A DNA stretch of 64,000 nucleotides from Paraburkholderia oxyphila NBRC 105797 (GCF_000685075.1 NZ_BAYD01000012.1:109236-173235); one strand, 5' to 3'. Counted from the stretch's first letter, positions 28,201-36,138 are shown. Made by a program: numbers and translations. The notes: a model not told the origin generated them from the sequence alone.

Positions 28201-28868
28201 ACGTCGGGCAATTGTGCAAGCAGGCGCTCGACGGGCGCTATCCGCTCGTGCGCAGCTCCACGCGCGACGCCGCGCCCGACGACTTCGGCCGCCTGCTCGC
28301 GCCGGGCGGCCTGATCGACGACTTCTTCCAGAAGAATCTGCAGAACTTCGTCGACATGTCGGGGCCCGTGTGGCGCTGGCGGCCGGGCACGGAATCGCTT
28401 GGCATTCCAGACGATGTGCTCGTGCAATTTCAACGTGCCGCGCAGATTCGCGATGCGCTGTTCCGCGCGGGCGGGCGTGACGTCTCGGTGCGCTTCACGG
28501 TCAAGCCGATCGCGATCGATCCGTCGATCACGCAATTCACGCTCGACGTGGATGGCCAGCAATGGGTCGCCAAGCCGGGCGCGAACGAGGGCATGGGCTT
28601 CCAGTGGCCGAGCGGCAAGGGTACGGGGCAGGCGCACGTGGAATTCGCGCCGCCCGGCAACGGCGACGCGCCGCGCGCCGACGGCCCGTGGGCGCTCCTG
28701 CATCTGATGGACAAGGCGCAATTGCAGCAGATGGGCCAGCCCGACCGGTTCAAGATCGATTTCGTCTCGGATGGCCGGCACGCGCAGCTCGAGCTGGACG
28801 CGAGCAGTGTGACGAACCCGTTCCGGCGCGGCATGATCGATCAGTTCCGTTGTCCCGATCATCTATGA
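25293..28868 (+). CDS. tssM: T6SS inner-membrane protein TssM (IcmF)
   Basis: The product has 1191 residues, normal for IcmF-type TssM. Two membrane segments lie near residues 13-32 and 48-68, and a third near 455-478 (IALGAIALFTVLALGAFFIS). The cytoplasmic NTPase domain between them has an intact Walker A, GAPGTGKTTA, at about 137-146 and NCDWWFTDDAVLLDTAG as the Walker B region. The large periplasmic part (about 480-1190) ends in the conserved TssM C-terminal domain (FTVKPIAIDPSITQFTLDVD, PFRRGMIDQFRC). TssM spans the envelope and, with TssL, forms the membrane complex. It starts inside the tssL stop, and tagF starts inside its stop, so all three are probably translationally coupled. Confidence 0.97.
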   Translation: MIKKLVDWLRRTIVLSFLGVLALALIVWIEGPLFAWAGSAPLESGTSRWIVIAILFLLWALYWFVRWLRVRLANVKFTRVVAEGAEQAAPGKEQSDADVAALRKRFEEAMAILRKSRVKGRFGSQYVYQLPWYMFVGAPGTGKTTALTHSGLKFPLSTQLGDQAVGGVGGTRNCDWWFTDDAVLLDTAGRFTTQDSFAAADQAAWGGFLQLLRKYRPRRPLNGVIVAVSAQDLLQLSDTQRALQASAVHERLKELYERLGTRFPVYVLVTKCDLLAGFAEFFDDLGRDEREQVWGVTFAFDEDGGATPGNPGSPNDTLAQFPAQFDALEKRLQARVLHRMQQETDTRRRALVYGFPQQFAGLESVLQAFLNDAFSASRYEKPVLLRGVYFTSGTQEGRPIDRVMSAVAAALGLQQQVVLPDASAGRAYFITRLLRDVIFHESGVAGTNRRLEQRRAWLQRIALGAIALFTVLALGAFFISYQRNEAYVAHAAQQADALKQLAQATPPTDNPLALLPLLNAARDLPGGYAQRNASVPWLSRLGLYQGDKLGLEAQASYRRLLGQTLLPLVVRRMEEELRRGDANNGEFQYEVLRAYLMLGDPSHYDADAVRLWADVDWQRGPLRDASDAQRNDIDGHLAALFEPAFFDPSLPLDKTLIQQARTNLAKMPLAQRMFDSVRRDLDAQHLPDFSVAGAGGQNAALVLVRKSGAPLTRGVPGAFTLAGYRKFLTLRDAAVLDVARDNWVLGRDEQVLTPAAANDLKTAMTQLYYDEYIRQWDALLGDIDVVPFDGVDKGARVAYALGNADSPLRAVMVAAAQETTLGSINEGGTIGGQAGALINGKIEAMKKKLESALGNAPDDTANGAPAQVNPVDAHFQALHDLVGKPGAQGPSPLDTQLAALKDAATYLQAADTARRQGLAPPPGDAIGKLKLASQGAPAPLAAVANDVATGATALMAGGERARLNALWLANVGQLCKQALDGRYPLVRSSTRDAAPDDFGRLLAPGGLIDDFFQKNLQNFVDMSGPVWRWRPGTESLGIPDDVLVQFQRAAQIRDALFRAGGRDVSVRFTVKPIAIDPSITQFTLDVDGQQWVAKPGANEGMGFQWPSGKGTGQAHVEFAPPGNGDAPRADGPWALLHLMDKAQLQQMGQPDRFKIDFVSDGRHAQLELDASSVTNPFRRGMIDQFRCPDHL

Positions 28869-29536
28869 GCGAGACGGGGTTCTTCGGCAAGGTGCGCACG
28901 CACGGCGATTTTGTGGCGCGGCGGCTGCCGGCGGCGTTTATCGAGCCGTGGGATCGCAGCATCCAGGCCGGCATGCTCGAAGCGCGCTCGCGCTATGGCG
29001 CGCAGTGGTTGCCGCTCTACCTGAACGCGCCGGTGTGGAGTTTCGCGCTGGGCGCGGAACTGTGCGGCGAGGAGGCCTGGGTGGGCGTGCTGATGCCGGG
29101 CGTGGACCGCGTGGGCAGGTATTTTCCGTTCACGCTCGCGCGGCCGATGGCGCAGGCGCTGCTCGCGGGCTGGCTGCGCAGCGCGCAAGCGTGGTTCGAT
29201 GCGGCGACCGGGCTCGCGCTTTCGACGCTGGCGCCGTCTTTCGATCTCGAGCGCTTCGATGAGCAGGTGGCGGCGCTCGATGGATTCGGGCAGGACGACG
29301 GCGCGCCCTGGCGTTATGCTTGTCTGCCTGAGGGCGAAGAACCCGGCGTCGGGCTGGGCGAGTGCCTGGCCACCCACGCGGCGGTGGGCGAGAGCATGTG
29401 GTGGAGCGAAGGATCGGACGTGGTGCCGGCAACGCTGCGCATAGGCGCGGGACTGCTCGATGGGCCGCGTTTCGCGGACCTGCTCGACGTCGCGCAGGCG
29501 CCGTGGCGAACGGCGATTGCGCTGCGCCACGGTTGA
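28865..29536 (+). CDS. tagF: T6SS post-translational regulator TagF (ImpM family)
   Basis: The product has 223 residues from ATG 28865, overlapping the tssM stop as ATGA. TagF features are TGFFGKVRTHGDFVARRLP at the N-terminus, followed by IEPWDRSIQAGMLEARSRYG, WSFALGAELCGEEAWVGVLM and RVGRYFPFTLARPM. In characterised systems TagF restrains T6SS activity, partly by sequestering Fha, independently of phosphorylation. The PP2C domain found fused to TagF in some species is here encoded separately at 4488-5387. Confidence 0.93.
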   Translation: MSETGFFGKVRTHGDFVARRLPAAFIEPWDRSIQAGMLEARSRYGAQWLPLYLNAPVWSFALGAELCGEEAWVGVLMPGVDRVGRYFPFTLARPMAQALLAGWLRSAQAWFDAATGLALSTLAPSFDLERFDEQVAALDGFGQDDGAPWRYACLPEGEEPGVGLGECLATHAAVGESMWWSEGSDVVPATLRIGAGLLDGPRFADLLDVAQAPWRTAIALRHG

Positions 29537-29604
29537 GGCTCAAACAGGCTGCGCAATTGCCAGGCCGCGCCATGGCGCAAGATTGGATTCAATGGAGAGA
29601 TGAC

Positions 29605-30219
29605 ATGTTGGCTTTCACGAAGAATGTCTCGCAAGCGCGGTTGCGGCGTGTGTGGCCCGCCGCGCTCGCCTGCTGCGCCGTCGCGATCGCGGGCGCGATG
29701 CAGACCCCCGCTCATGCCCAGGCGCAGGTGATGAAAGAGAAGGACATCACCGAGCAATCCATCACCAATGCGCTCACGCCGAACGAGACGACCGGCGACG
29801 TGCTCACGCGCGGCTTCGTGCTGTCGAATCAGCAGCCGGGCGCGATGTCGGCAAAGGCCAAGCGGCCTGAAAAGGCCCCGTCGGCGCAAATGCTGATTAC
29901 TTTCGCCACGAATTCCACGGACCTCACGAGCACGGCGCGTGGCGCGCTCGACAAGGTCGCGCGTGCGTTGCAATCCGACAAGCTCTCCGCCTACCGGTTC
30001 CGCGTGGAGGGCCATGCCGACCCGCGCGGCAATGCCGACGCGAACATGACGCTCTCGCAGCAACGTGCCCAGGCCGTGGTCGACTACCTCACGCAGCAGG
30101 ACGGCATTGCGGCGGAGCGCTTGAGTGCGGTGGGCAAGGGCTCGAGCGAGCCGCTCAATACGCGCAATCCGGCGGCGCCGGAAAATCGCCGCGTGACGAT
30201 CGTGACCGTCACCGACTGA
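29605..30219 (+). CDS. OmpA-family envelope protein at the end of the T6SS operon
   Basis: The product has 204 residues from ATG 29605, behind GGAGAG at 29594-29599. An in-frame ATG at 29572 would add 11 residues. A signal peptide ends near AHAQAQ (about residue 40). The C-terminal OmpA-like domain (about 95-204) includes ITFATNSTDLTSTARGALDK, FRVEGHADPRGNADANMTLS, QQRAQAVVDYLTQQ and NRRVTIVTV. It probably binds peptidoglycan and may reinforce anchoring of the secretion apparatus, in addition to the OmpA domain on TssL (inference from operon position). No lipobox is visible, so it does not replace TssJ. Confidence 0.85.
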   Translation: MLAFTKNVSQARLRRVWPAALACCAVAIAGAMQTPAHAQAQVMKEKDITEQSITNALTPNETTGDVLTRGFVLSNQQPGAMSAKAKRPEKAPSAQMLITFATNSTDLTSTARGALDKVARALQSDKLSAYRFRVEGHADPRGNADANMTLSQQRAQAVVDYLTQQDGIAAERLSAVGKGSSEPLNTRNPAAPENRRVTIVTVTD

Positions 30220-30278
30220 ACTCCGTGCCGCTCTTGCGCATGTCCAGCGGATTGCCGGGTGGCGTGCCGCGCCCGCGC

Positions 30279-31229
30279 ATGGGTATCGCGAACGTTGCGC
30301 ACGCAACGTTGGTGTGCCTGTGCGCCGGTCTCGTGACGTCCCATGGGATCGCGGCTGGCACGCCGATGTCCGCGGGCGCGTTGAGCGCCCAGCTCGCCGA
30401 CGCGTTCGCGCCCCATCCGGCGGTCGTGCACTTGCCGCTCGCGCAGCTTGCCGGCGCATTGCCGCTGGGCCCGACGCTGAGGCTTTACGCCATCACGGAC
30501 CAGCCCGGCCTGTACGTGCTGCACGCGCCGAGCCTCGCGGCGCAGGGCGCAATGTTCTCGCGTATTGTGGCGCTGGTGGAGCGGCGCGACATGCCGCGCG
30601 ATCGCGTGGTGTCGATGAACGCCATTGTCGCGAGTGCGCGCCGCTTCGGCGAAGATCCGGCGGGCCTCACGGCGGGCAACAATTTCAGCACGGCGCGGAT
30701 TGCGCAGTTCTTCGACGTGGCGCAGCGGCAGCACGTGAGCCTGACCGAAGGCGAGCGCGCGTTGCAGACGCTGCTCGCGCAATGGGGCCTCATTCGGCAG
30801 GAGACGGGCGAGGGCGGGATGACGTGGCAGGCCGCGTCGGCGCATGATTTCCTCGTCACGATTCCGGGCACGGGAACGGGGCCCGCGGGAGAGGTGATCG
30901 ACACCGAGGTGCGCGCGGCAATCCTGAGCCACGAGCTCGGGCACTGGCGCTACTTCTCCGACCCGGCCTATGCCGAGGCCTGCCGCACATTCTGGTGGCA
31001 CCAACTGACCTACACGGAGCGCGAGGCGCTCACCGAAGAGCTGACGAGCATGGGCTACGACCCATCGGACCGCATCGTGATCGACGAGTTGCAGGCCTAT
31101 CTGCTGCACACGCCCGCGCGCTTCATGCCGCTCGCCGATGTGCCGGGCGCGGGCGGGGTGGATATCGCGCGCGTGAAGCGGGGGCTGGAACTGAGTGTGC
31201 GCAATGTTGGAAAAAACGCGGGACAATAG
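30279..31229 (+). CDS. Putative HExxH zinc metallopeptidase, exported
   Basis: The 316-residue product is taken from ATG 30279, which gives a signal-like N-terminus (GIANVAHATLVCLCAGLVTS). Earlier in-frame starts exist at 30225 (GTG) and 30240. I do not recognise the family by name. A clear HExxH zinc motif lies in ILSHELGHWRYFSDPAYAEA near residue 212. About 45 residues later VIDELQAYLLHTPARF offers a candidate third ligand (Glu), a gluzincin-like arrangement. A hydrophobic N-terminus suggests the periplasm or outside. The gene starts a few bases after the ompA-family stop and so may belong to the T6SS transcript. A secreted effector or a wall-processing factor is possible but unproven. Confidence 0.6.
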   Translation: MGIANVAHATLVCLCAGLVTSHGIAAGTPMSAGALSAQLADAFAPHPAVVHLPLAQLAGALPLGPTLRLYAITDQPGLYVLHAPSLAAQGAMFSRIVALVERRDMPRDRVVSMNAIVASARRFGEDPAGLTAGNNFSTARIAQFFDVAQRQHVSLTEGERALQTLLAQWGLIRQETGEGGMTWQAASAHDFLVTIPGTGTGPAGEVIDTEVRAAILSHELGHWRYFSDPAYAEACRTFWWHQLTYTEREALTEELTSMGYDPSDRIVIDELQAYLLHTPARFMPLADVPGAGGVDIARVKRGLELSVRNVGKNAGQ

Positions 31230-31257
31230 CGCTTTCGCTTACCGCCGTCACGCCAGC

Positions 31258-32073
31258 ATGCAGAACGACTCAAACGACAAAGTCCCTCACGATAGCGCTG
31301 CTTCCACGTCCGACGCTCACATCGAGCCGGTGTCCGGCGCGAGCGCCGCGCCCGAGCTGCCCGGCCGCGCGAACTACACGCAGTTCGCGCAGCGTTACGC
31401 GCAAATCGCGCCGGAAAAGCCGCACAACGCACTCTACGAACGCCCAGCCACTGCCGCGCTGCTCGGTGAGGTGGCGGGGCTCAGCGTGCTCGATGCGGGT
31501 TGTGGGCCCGGCATCGTCAGCACCGAGCTGGCGCGTGCGGGGGCGCAGGTGCATGCATTCGACGTGACGCCTGCGATGGTCGAGCTGGCGAAGTCGCGTT
31601 GCGCGGGCCTGCCGGTGGAGGTGACGCAAGGCGATCTGGGCCAGCCGCTCACGTGGCTCGCCGACGCGCAGTTCGACCGCATCGTCTGCTCGCTCGCGCT
31701 CGACTATGTGGAGCACCTCGCGCCCACCTTCGCCGAGTTCCGGCGCGTGGCTAGGCCCGGCGCGCTGCTGGTGTTTTCGATGGCGCATCCCATGCGCGAC
31801 TGGATCGACACCCGCACGCGCGGCGGCCGCTCGTACTTCGAGACCACGCGCTTTGGGCTGCACTGGGGCGGCTTCGGGGAGCCCAAGCCCTACGTGGAGG
31901 CATATCGCCGCCCGCTCGCCGACATCGTCAATGCGCTCACCGCGAACGGCTGGGCGATCGAGCAGCTGGTCGAGCCGCTGCCGCAGCCGGAGATGAAGGC
32001 GGTCGCGCCCAGGCTCCATGCGGAGCTTGCGCTGGCGCCCGCGTTTCTCTGCGTGCGGGCACGTCGCGCGTAG
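31258..32073 (+). CDS. Class I SAM-dependent methyltransferase
   Basis: The product has 271 residues from ATG 31258. After a 45-residue variable, Ser/Ala-rich leader, the Rossmann methyltransferase core starts with SVLDAGCGPGIVSTELARAG (motif I). QVHAFDVTPAMVELAKSRC, then FDRIVCSLALDYVEHL (motif IV region) and FRRVARPGALLVFSMAHPM follow. The layout matches UbiE/BioC-like Methyltransf_11 proteins. The substrate cannot be inferred. It begins about 28 bases after the metallopeptidase stop on the same strand and is followed by a GC-rich hairpin. Confidence 0.85.
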   Translation: MQNDSNDKVPHDSAASTSDAHIEPVSGASAAPELPGRANYTQFAQRYAQIAPEKPHNALYERPATAALLGEVAGLSVLDAGCGPGIVSTELARAGAQVHAFDVTPAMVELAKSRCAGLPVEVTQGDLGQPLTWLADAQFDRIVCSLALDYVEHLAPTFAEFRRVARPGALLVFSMAHPMRDWIDTRTRGGRSYFETTRFGLHWGGFGEPKPYVEAYRRPLADIVNALTANGWAIEQLVEPLPQPEMKAVAPRLHAELALAPAFLCVRARRA

Positions 32074-32076
32074 GGC

Positions 32077-32099
32077 GCGGCCCGGTGGTGGCGGGCCGC
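32077..32099 (+). terminator. GC-rich stem-loop after the methyltransferase gene
   Basis: GCGGCCCG (32077-32084) pairs with CGGGCCGC (32092-32099) around a 7-base loop, just after the stop codon. There is no T-run, so termination efficiency is uncertain. It lies between two convergent genes. Confidence 0.45.
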
Positions 32100-32101
32100 C
32101 T

Positions 32102-32185
32102 GGTCTGAAACGCTCCGCCGGTCGCGCTCCGCCCGGGGTGCCCGGTCAGAAACGCATTGCCAGTCGCGCCCCGCCCGGGGCGCGC
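32102..32185. repeat. Two imperfect tandem copies of a 42-base GC-rich unit
   Basis: The units at 32102-32143 and 32144-32185 share GGTC-GAAACGC, GTCGCGC and CGCCCGGGG at matching positions. They lie just downstream of the aminotransferase stop on the opposite strand, in non-coding sequence. Confidence 0.65.
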
Positions 32186-32193
32186 GGCTTCGT

Positions 32194-33459
32194 TCAGCGG
32201 TGCCCGGCCGCCGAAAGCGACTCTTCGAGCGCGGCCACACCGGCAGGCAGATCCACGTCTGCGCCCAGGTCGCACATCGTGCGCCCGAGCGCGTGCACGG
32301 TGCGAAACAAATGGTGCTCGCGGCATTGCTCGCCCATCTGCCCGATGCGCACGATGGGGAGTCCGAACGAACCGGCAATCTCCACCTGATACTGCCGCGA
32401 GATATGGTTGCATACGTCGCGCGGCGTGACGCTCGCGGGCAACGCGATGCCGACCACGGAGTTCAGACGGCACGCTTCGGGCGTATAGAGCTCGAGGCCG
32501 AGCGCCGTTACGCCGCTCTGCAGCGCGAGCGAGCAGCGCTGATGCCGCGCGAAGCGCTTTTCGAGCGTCTCCGTGCAGACGAGCCGCAACGCCTCGTGCA
32601 GTGCGAGCACGCCCGAGACGGGCGCGGTGTAGTGATAGCCTGCGTTGTGCCAGAAGTTCTCGGCGAGGATGGCGTCGAGACACCAATGCGTGTTGGGCAC
32701 GGTGCGCTCGCGCACGCGTTCCCACGCGGCGTCGGAAAACGCGATCAGCGAGACGCCGGGGATCGACGAGAGCCCCTTCTGGCCGCCGGTGATCACCACG
32801 TCGATGCCCCAAGCGTCCATGTCGAGCGGCATCGTGCTCAGCGTGCAGACCGCGTCCACGACGACGAGCGCGCCCACGGTCTTCGCGACGCGCACGATGT
32901 CCTGCAACTGGCGGTTCCAGACCGTGTTGGACGTCTCGCCGTGCACCACGGTGACGATCTCGGGGCGCGTGCGCTCGATGGCCCGCGCGAGCGCGTCGAG
33001 CGAGACGATCTCGCGGTCGGCCACCTCGAGCGTGGCGACCTCGGCGCCGACGCGCCGCGCCATCTCCGCCATCCGCGCGCTGAAGAAGCCGTTCACGATG
33101 GAGAGCACGCGCGTGCCCGGCCAGGCGAGATTCGAGACCGCCATTTCCATGGCCGCCGAGCCTGGGCCGGCCACGCCGAGCACCCAGTTCGAGCGCGTCT
33201 GGAACACGTAGCGCGCCATGGTCTTCACCTGGTCGATGACGCGCGCCATGGTGTCGCCGAGGTGATTGATGACGACCGAGTTGGCCTTCGCGACGGCGTC
33301 CGGAATGGGCACGGGGCCTGCGCCCATCATGAGCAGCGGCTCCTCGGGCAGGATGCTCGAGAGCGGATTCACGCTCGGGCAGGAGACCGGCAACGCCGCG
33401 GCGGCCGCCGCCGCCCGTTGCTGGGTCAGGGAGTCGGTGGGGCGCGTGTTGTCGGTCAT
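32194..33459 (-). CDS. Class V aminotransferase, alanine-glyoxylate/serine-glyoxylate type
   Basis: The product has 421 residues from ATG 33459, preceded by AAGGAA. The frame runs open to 34080 through the hexanucleotide repeat, but that part is low-complexity and not coding. The first 30 residues are Ala-rich and variable. PLP-fold features are LLMMGAGPVPIPDAVAKANS, WVLGVAGPGSAAMEMAVSNL and VTVVHGETSNTVWNRQL. VVVDAVCTLSTMPLDMDAWG holds the cofactor aspartate, and VVITGGQKGLSSIPGVSLIA the Schiff-base lysine. Enzymes of this group interconvert glyoxylate and an amino acid (alanine, serine) or related pairs such as pyridoxamine and pyruvate. The exact substrate is not determinable here. It is divergent from the thioesterase gene. 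Confidence 0.83.
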   Translation of the reverse strand: MTDNTRPTDSLTQQRAAAAAAALPVSCPSVNPLSSILPEEPLLMMGAGPVPIPDAVAKANSVVINHLGDTMARVIDQVKTMARYVFQTRSNWVLGVAGPGSAAMEMAVSNLAWPGTRVLSIVNGFFSARMAEMARRVGAEVATLEVADREIVSLDALARAIERTRPEIVTVVHGETSNTVWNRQLQDIVRVAKTVGALVVVDAVCTLSTMPLDMDAWGIDVVITGGQKGLSSIPGVSLIAFSDAAWERVRERTVPNTHWCLDAILAENFWHNAGYHYTAPVSGVLALHEALRLVCTETLEKRFARHQRCSLALQSGVTALGLELYTPEACRLNSVVGIALPASVTPRDVCNHISRQYQVEIAGSFGLPIVRIGQMGEQCREHHLFRTVHALGRTMCDLGADVDLPAGVAALEESLSAAGHR

Positions 33460-33867
<408 letters not shown>

Positions 33868-34263
33868 ATGCCGCAATTCGCCGTCGACAATCCGTTCCTC
33901 GAAACGCTCGGCGTGAGCGTTGCGCAGTGGCGCGAGGGATACGCGGAGCTGCTCATGCCGATCGACGCCTCGAAGCTCAACCGCCAGGGCGTGTTGCAAG
34001 GCGGCGCGATCGCCACGCTGCTCGATGCGGCGGCGGGCTATGCGGGCCTGTTCGCGGAGCCCGACGCACCCAAGCGCCACGGCTTTACGCTCTCGCTCAC
34101 CACCAACTATCTCGACAAGGGGCTAGGGCAGTTCGTGCGCGCCAAGGGCTTTCTGGAGCGCGGCGGCCGGTCGATTTTCTTCGCGCGCGCGGAGGCTTGG
34201 GTGGACGACCGCTTGTTGATCGCAAGCGCGCAGGGTACCTTCAAGTATTCGAAGTCCGCCTGA
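33868..34263 (+). CDS. PaaI-type hotdog-fold thioesterase
   Basis: The product has 131 residues from ATG 33868, behind AAGGAGA at 33854-33860. The signature is LNRQGVLQGGAIATLLDAAA, the hotdog helix with the usual GxxxGG and catalytic Asp. TLSLTTNYLDKGLGQFVRAK and RSIFFARAEAWVDDRLLIAS follow. PaaI-like enzymes hydrolyse acyl-CoA thioesters, often aromatic ones, in the cytoplasm. The gene is alone on this strand and is followed by a terminator at 34394, so it is probably monocistronic. Substrate is unknown. Confidence 0.88.
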   Translation: MPQFAVDNPFLETLGVSVAQWREGYAELLMPIDASKLNRQGVLQGGAIATLLDAAAGYAGLFAEPDAPKRHGFTLSLTTNYLDKGLGQFVRAKGFLERGGRSIFFARAEAWVDDRLLIASAQGTFKYSKSA

Positions 34264-34295
34264 AACCGGCCCCGAGTTGGCCGCGCCGGCCCGCC

Positions 34296-34351
34296 GGCCC
34301 ACCGGCCCACTGGCCCACTGGCCCACTGGCCCACTGGCCCACTGGCCTACC
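34296..34351. repeat. Tandem 8-base repeat (GGCCCACT), about 7 copies
   Basis: Five perfect GGCCCACT copies at 34304-34343 are flanked by GGCCCACC (34296-34303) and GGCCTACC (34344-34351). The array lies in the short gap after the thioesterase stop. Confidence 0.9.
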
Positions 34352-34393
34352 GGAATTTTGTTCGGGATCCAGAATAATTGCCTGGAAATGAGT

Positions 34394-34422
34394 AACCCGC
34401 CAACCGGGGGGGGCGGGTTTTT
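34394..34422 (+). terminator. Rho-independent terminator after the thioesterase gene
   Basis: AACCCGCC (34394-34401) pairs with GGCGGGTT (34412-34419) and a run of five T follows on the plus strand. The other strand offers only two A before its stem, so it mainly serves the plus-strand gene. Confidence 0.8.
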
Positions 34423-34443
34423 GCATTTGGCGCGTGCCGGCGC

Positions 34444-35238
34444 TCAGCCCAGCAGCAGCGCGTCGTCGTCGAGCTTCTCGTGGCGCGTCTGCTCGAACAT
34501 GCGCAGCAGGTCAGGCACATCGAGACCCCGGCGTGCATCGCCGGACACGTCCAGCACCACCTGCCCCTGGTGCAGCATCACGGTGCGCTGGCCGTAGTCC
34601 AGCGCCTGGCGCATGCTGTGCGTGACCATCATGGTGGTGAGCTTCGCCTCCTCCACGATGCGTGCGGTCAACTCCAGCACGAAGGCGGCCGTCTTCGGAT
34701 CGAGCGCCGCCGTGTGCTCGTCGAGCAGCAGGATGCGCGAGGGCTGGAGCGAGGCCATCAGCAGGCTCACGGCCTGGCGCTGGCCGCCCGAGAGCAGGCC
34801 GATGCGGTCGGTCAGGCGGTTTTCCAGGCCGAGATTCAGCAGGCTCAGCTTGGCGCGGAACAGTTCGCGATCCTGCTTTTTGAGCGACGGGCCGAAGCCG
34901 CGGCGCTTGCCGCGCGCCATCGCAAGCGCCATGTTCTCCTCGATCGTGAGCGCCTCGCAGGTGCCCGCCATCGGGTCCTGAAACACACGCGCGACGAGAT
35001 GTGCGCGGTCCCATGCCTGCTTCTTCGTGACGTCGTTGCCGTCGATGGTGATCTTGCCGCTATCCAACATCTGGTCGCCGCTGATGGCGTTCAGGAAGGT
35101 GGACTTGCCCGCACCGTTCGAGCCGATCACGGCCACGAACTGGCCCGTGGGAATCTCGAGCGTGAGCCCGCGCAGCGCGCGTGTTTCGATCGGCGTGCCG
35201 GGGTTGAAAGTCAGTTTGAGGTCTTGTGCGCTGAGCAT
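34444..35238 (-). CDS. ABC transporter ATP-binding protein (TrpZ-like, amino-acid importer type)
   Basis: The product has 264 residues. Walker A is IGSNGAGKSTFLNAIS near residue 40, the ABC signature is LLSGGQRQAVSLLMA, and Walker B is RILLLDEHTAALDPK. The His and Thr after the catalytic Glu (DEHTAA) are typical of the putative tryptophan/tyrosine transport family. It supplies ATP hydrolysis for the membrane permease, whose gene ends only 3 bases before this start. Together with the binding protein at 36482-37471 it forms a three-gene importer transcribed right to left. The subfamily name comes from gene set and sequence style. Actual cargo is not proven. Confidence 0.88.
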   Translation of the reverse strand: MLSAQDLKLTFNPGTPIETRALRGLTLEIPTGQFVAVIGSNGAGKSTFLNAISGDQMLDSGKITIDGNDVTKKQAWDRAHLVARVFQDPMAGTCEALTIEENMALAMARGKRRGFGPSLKKQDRELFRAKLSLLNLGLENRLTDRIGLLSGGQRQAVSLLMASLQPSRILLLDEHTAALDPKTAAFVLELTARIVEEAKLTTMMVTHSMRQALDYGQRTVMLHQGQVVLDVSGDARRGLDVPDLLRMFEQTRHEKLDDDALLLG

Positions 35239-35241
35239 CGC

Positions 35242-36138
35242 TTAGGCCCTCCCGTTCTTGCGGGCGAAGAGTTTCTTGCGCGTGGCGGGCAGCACGAGCG
35301 CAATCGTCACGAGCACGGCCGTGACCAGATTCAGGTCCTGAGCCTTCAGGCCGATGAAGTCGCTATTGAGCGCGAGCGCGATGAAGAAGCGGTAGAGAAT
35401 CGCGCCGAGCACGGCTGCGAGCGTCGTGAGCACGAGGCGGCGTGCGGGCAGAATGCTTTCGCCGATGATGACCGCGGCCAGCCCGATCACGATGGTGCCG
35501 ATGCCCATCGAGATGTCCGAGCCGCCTTGCGTCTGCGCGAAGAGCGATCCGGCGAGCGCCACGAGCGCATTGGAGAGCGCCATGCCGGCGAGCGTCGCGC
35601 GGCCCGTGGCGATGCCCTGGGCGCGCGCCATGCGCGGGTTGGCCCCCGTCGCGCGCAGCGCGAGGCCGTATTGCGAGGAGAAGAACCAGTCCACGCCGAA
35701 CTTGGCCGCGAGCACCACGACGAGTAGCGCGAGCGGGCGCAGCACGTAATCGGGCAGCCACGCGGGCTGGATCATCGTGAAGACGGTGGCCTCGGAGATG
35801 AGCGGCACGTTCGGCGCGCCCATCACGCGCAGGTTGATCGAGTAGAGCGCGATCATCATGAGAATGCTGGCGAGCAGGTCCATGATCTTCAGGCGCACGT
35901 TGAGCCAGCCGGTGATGAAACCCGCGAGCGCTCCCGCGAGCATCGCGCAGAAGGTCGCGAGAAAGGGATCGTGGCCATTGGCGATCAGCGTGGCGGCAAC
36001 GGCGCCGCCCAGCGGGAAGCTGCCGTCGACGGTGAGGTCGGGGAAGTTGAGGATGCGAAACGAGATCAGCACCCCGAGGGCGACGAGGCTGAAGATCAGG
36101 CCGATCTCGAGCGCGCCCAGTAGCGAGTAGAGGGACAT
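35242..36138 (-). CDS. ABC transporter permease (TrpY-like, branched-chain permease fold)
   Basis: The product has 298 residues from ATG 36138, behind AGGA. It starts directly in the membrane (SLYSLLGALEIGLIFSLVAL) and has about 8 hydrophobic helices. LVALGVLISFRILNFPDLTV and DGSFPLGGAVAATLI are conserved in this permease family, and GLALRATGANPRMARAQGIA is the EAA-like cytoplasmic loop that meets the ATPase. It forms the channel of the importer with the ATPase gene directly downstream. A 343-base gap containing a strong hairpin separates it from the binding-protein gene upstream. Confidence 0.88.
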   Translation of the reverse strand: MSLYSLLGALEIGLIFSLVALGVLISFRILNFPDLTVDGSFPLGGAVAATLIANGHDPFLATFCAMLAGALAGFITGWLNVRLKIMDLLASILMMIALYSINLRVMGAPNVPLISEATVFTMIQPAWLPDYVLRPLALLVVVLAAKFGVDWFFSSQYGLALRATGANPRMARAQGIATGRATLAGMALSNALVALAGSLFAQTQGGSDISMGIGTIVIGLAAVIIGESILPARRLVLTTLAAVLGAILYRFFIALALNSDFIGLKAQDLNLVTAVLVTIALVLPATRKKLFARKNGRA

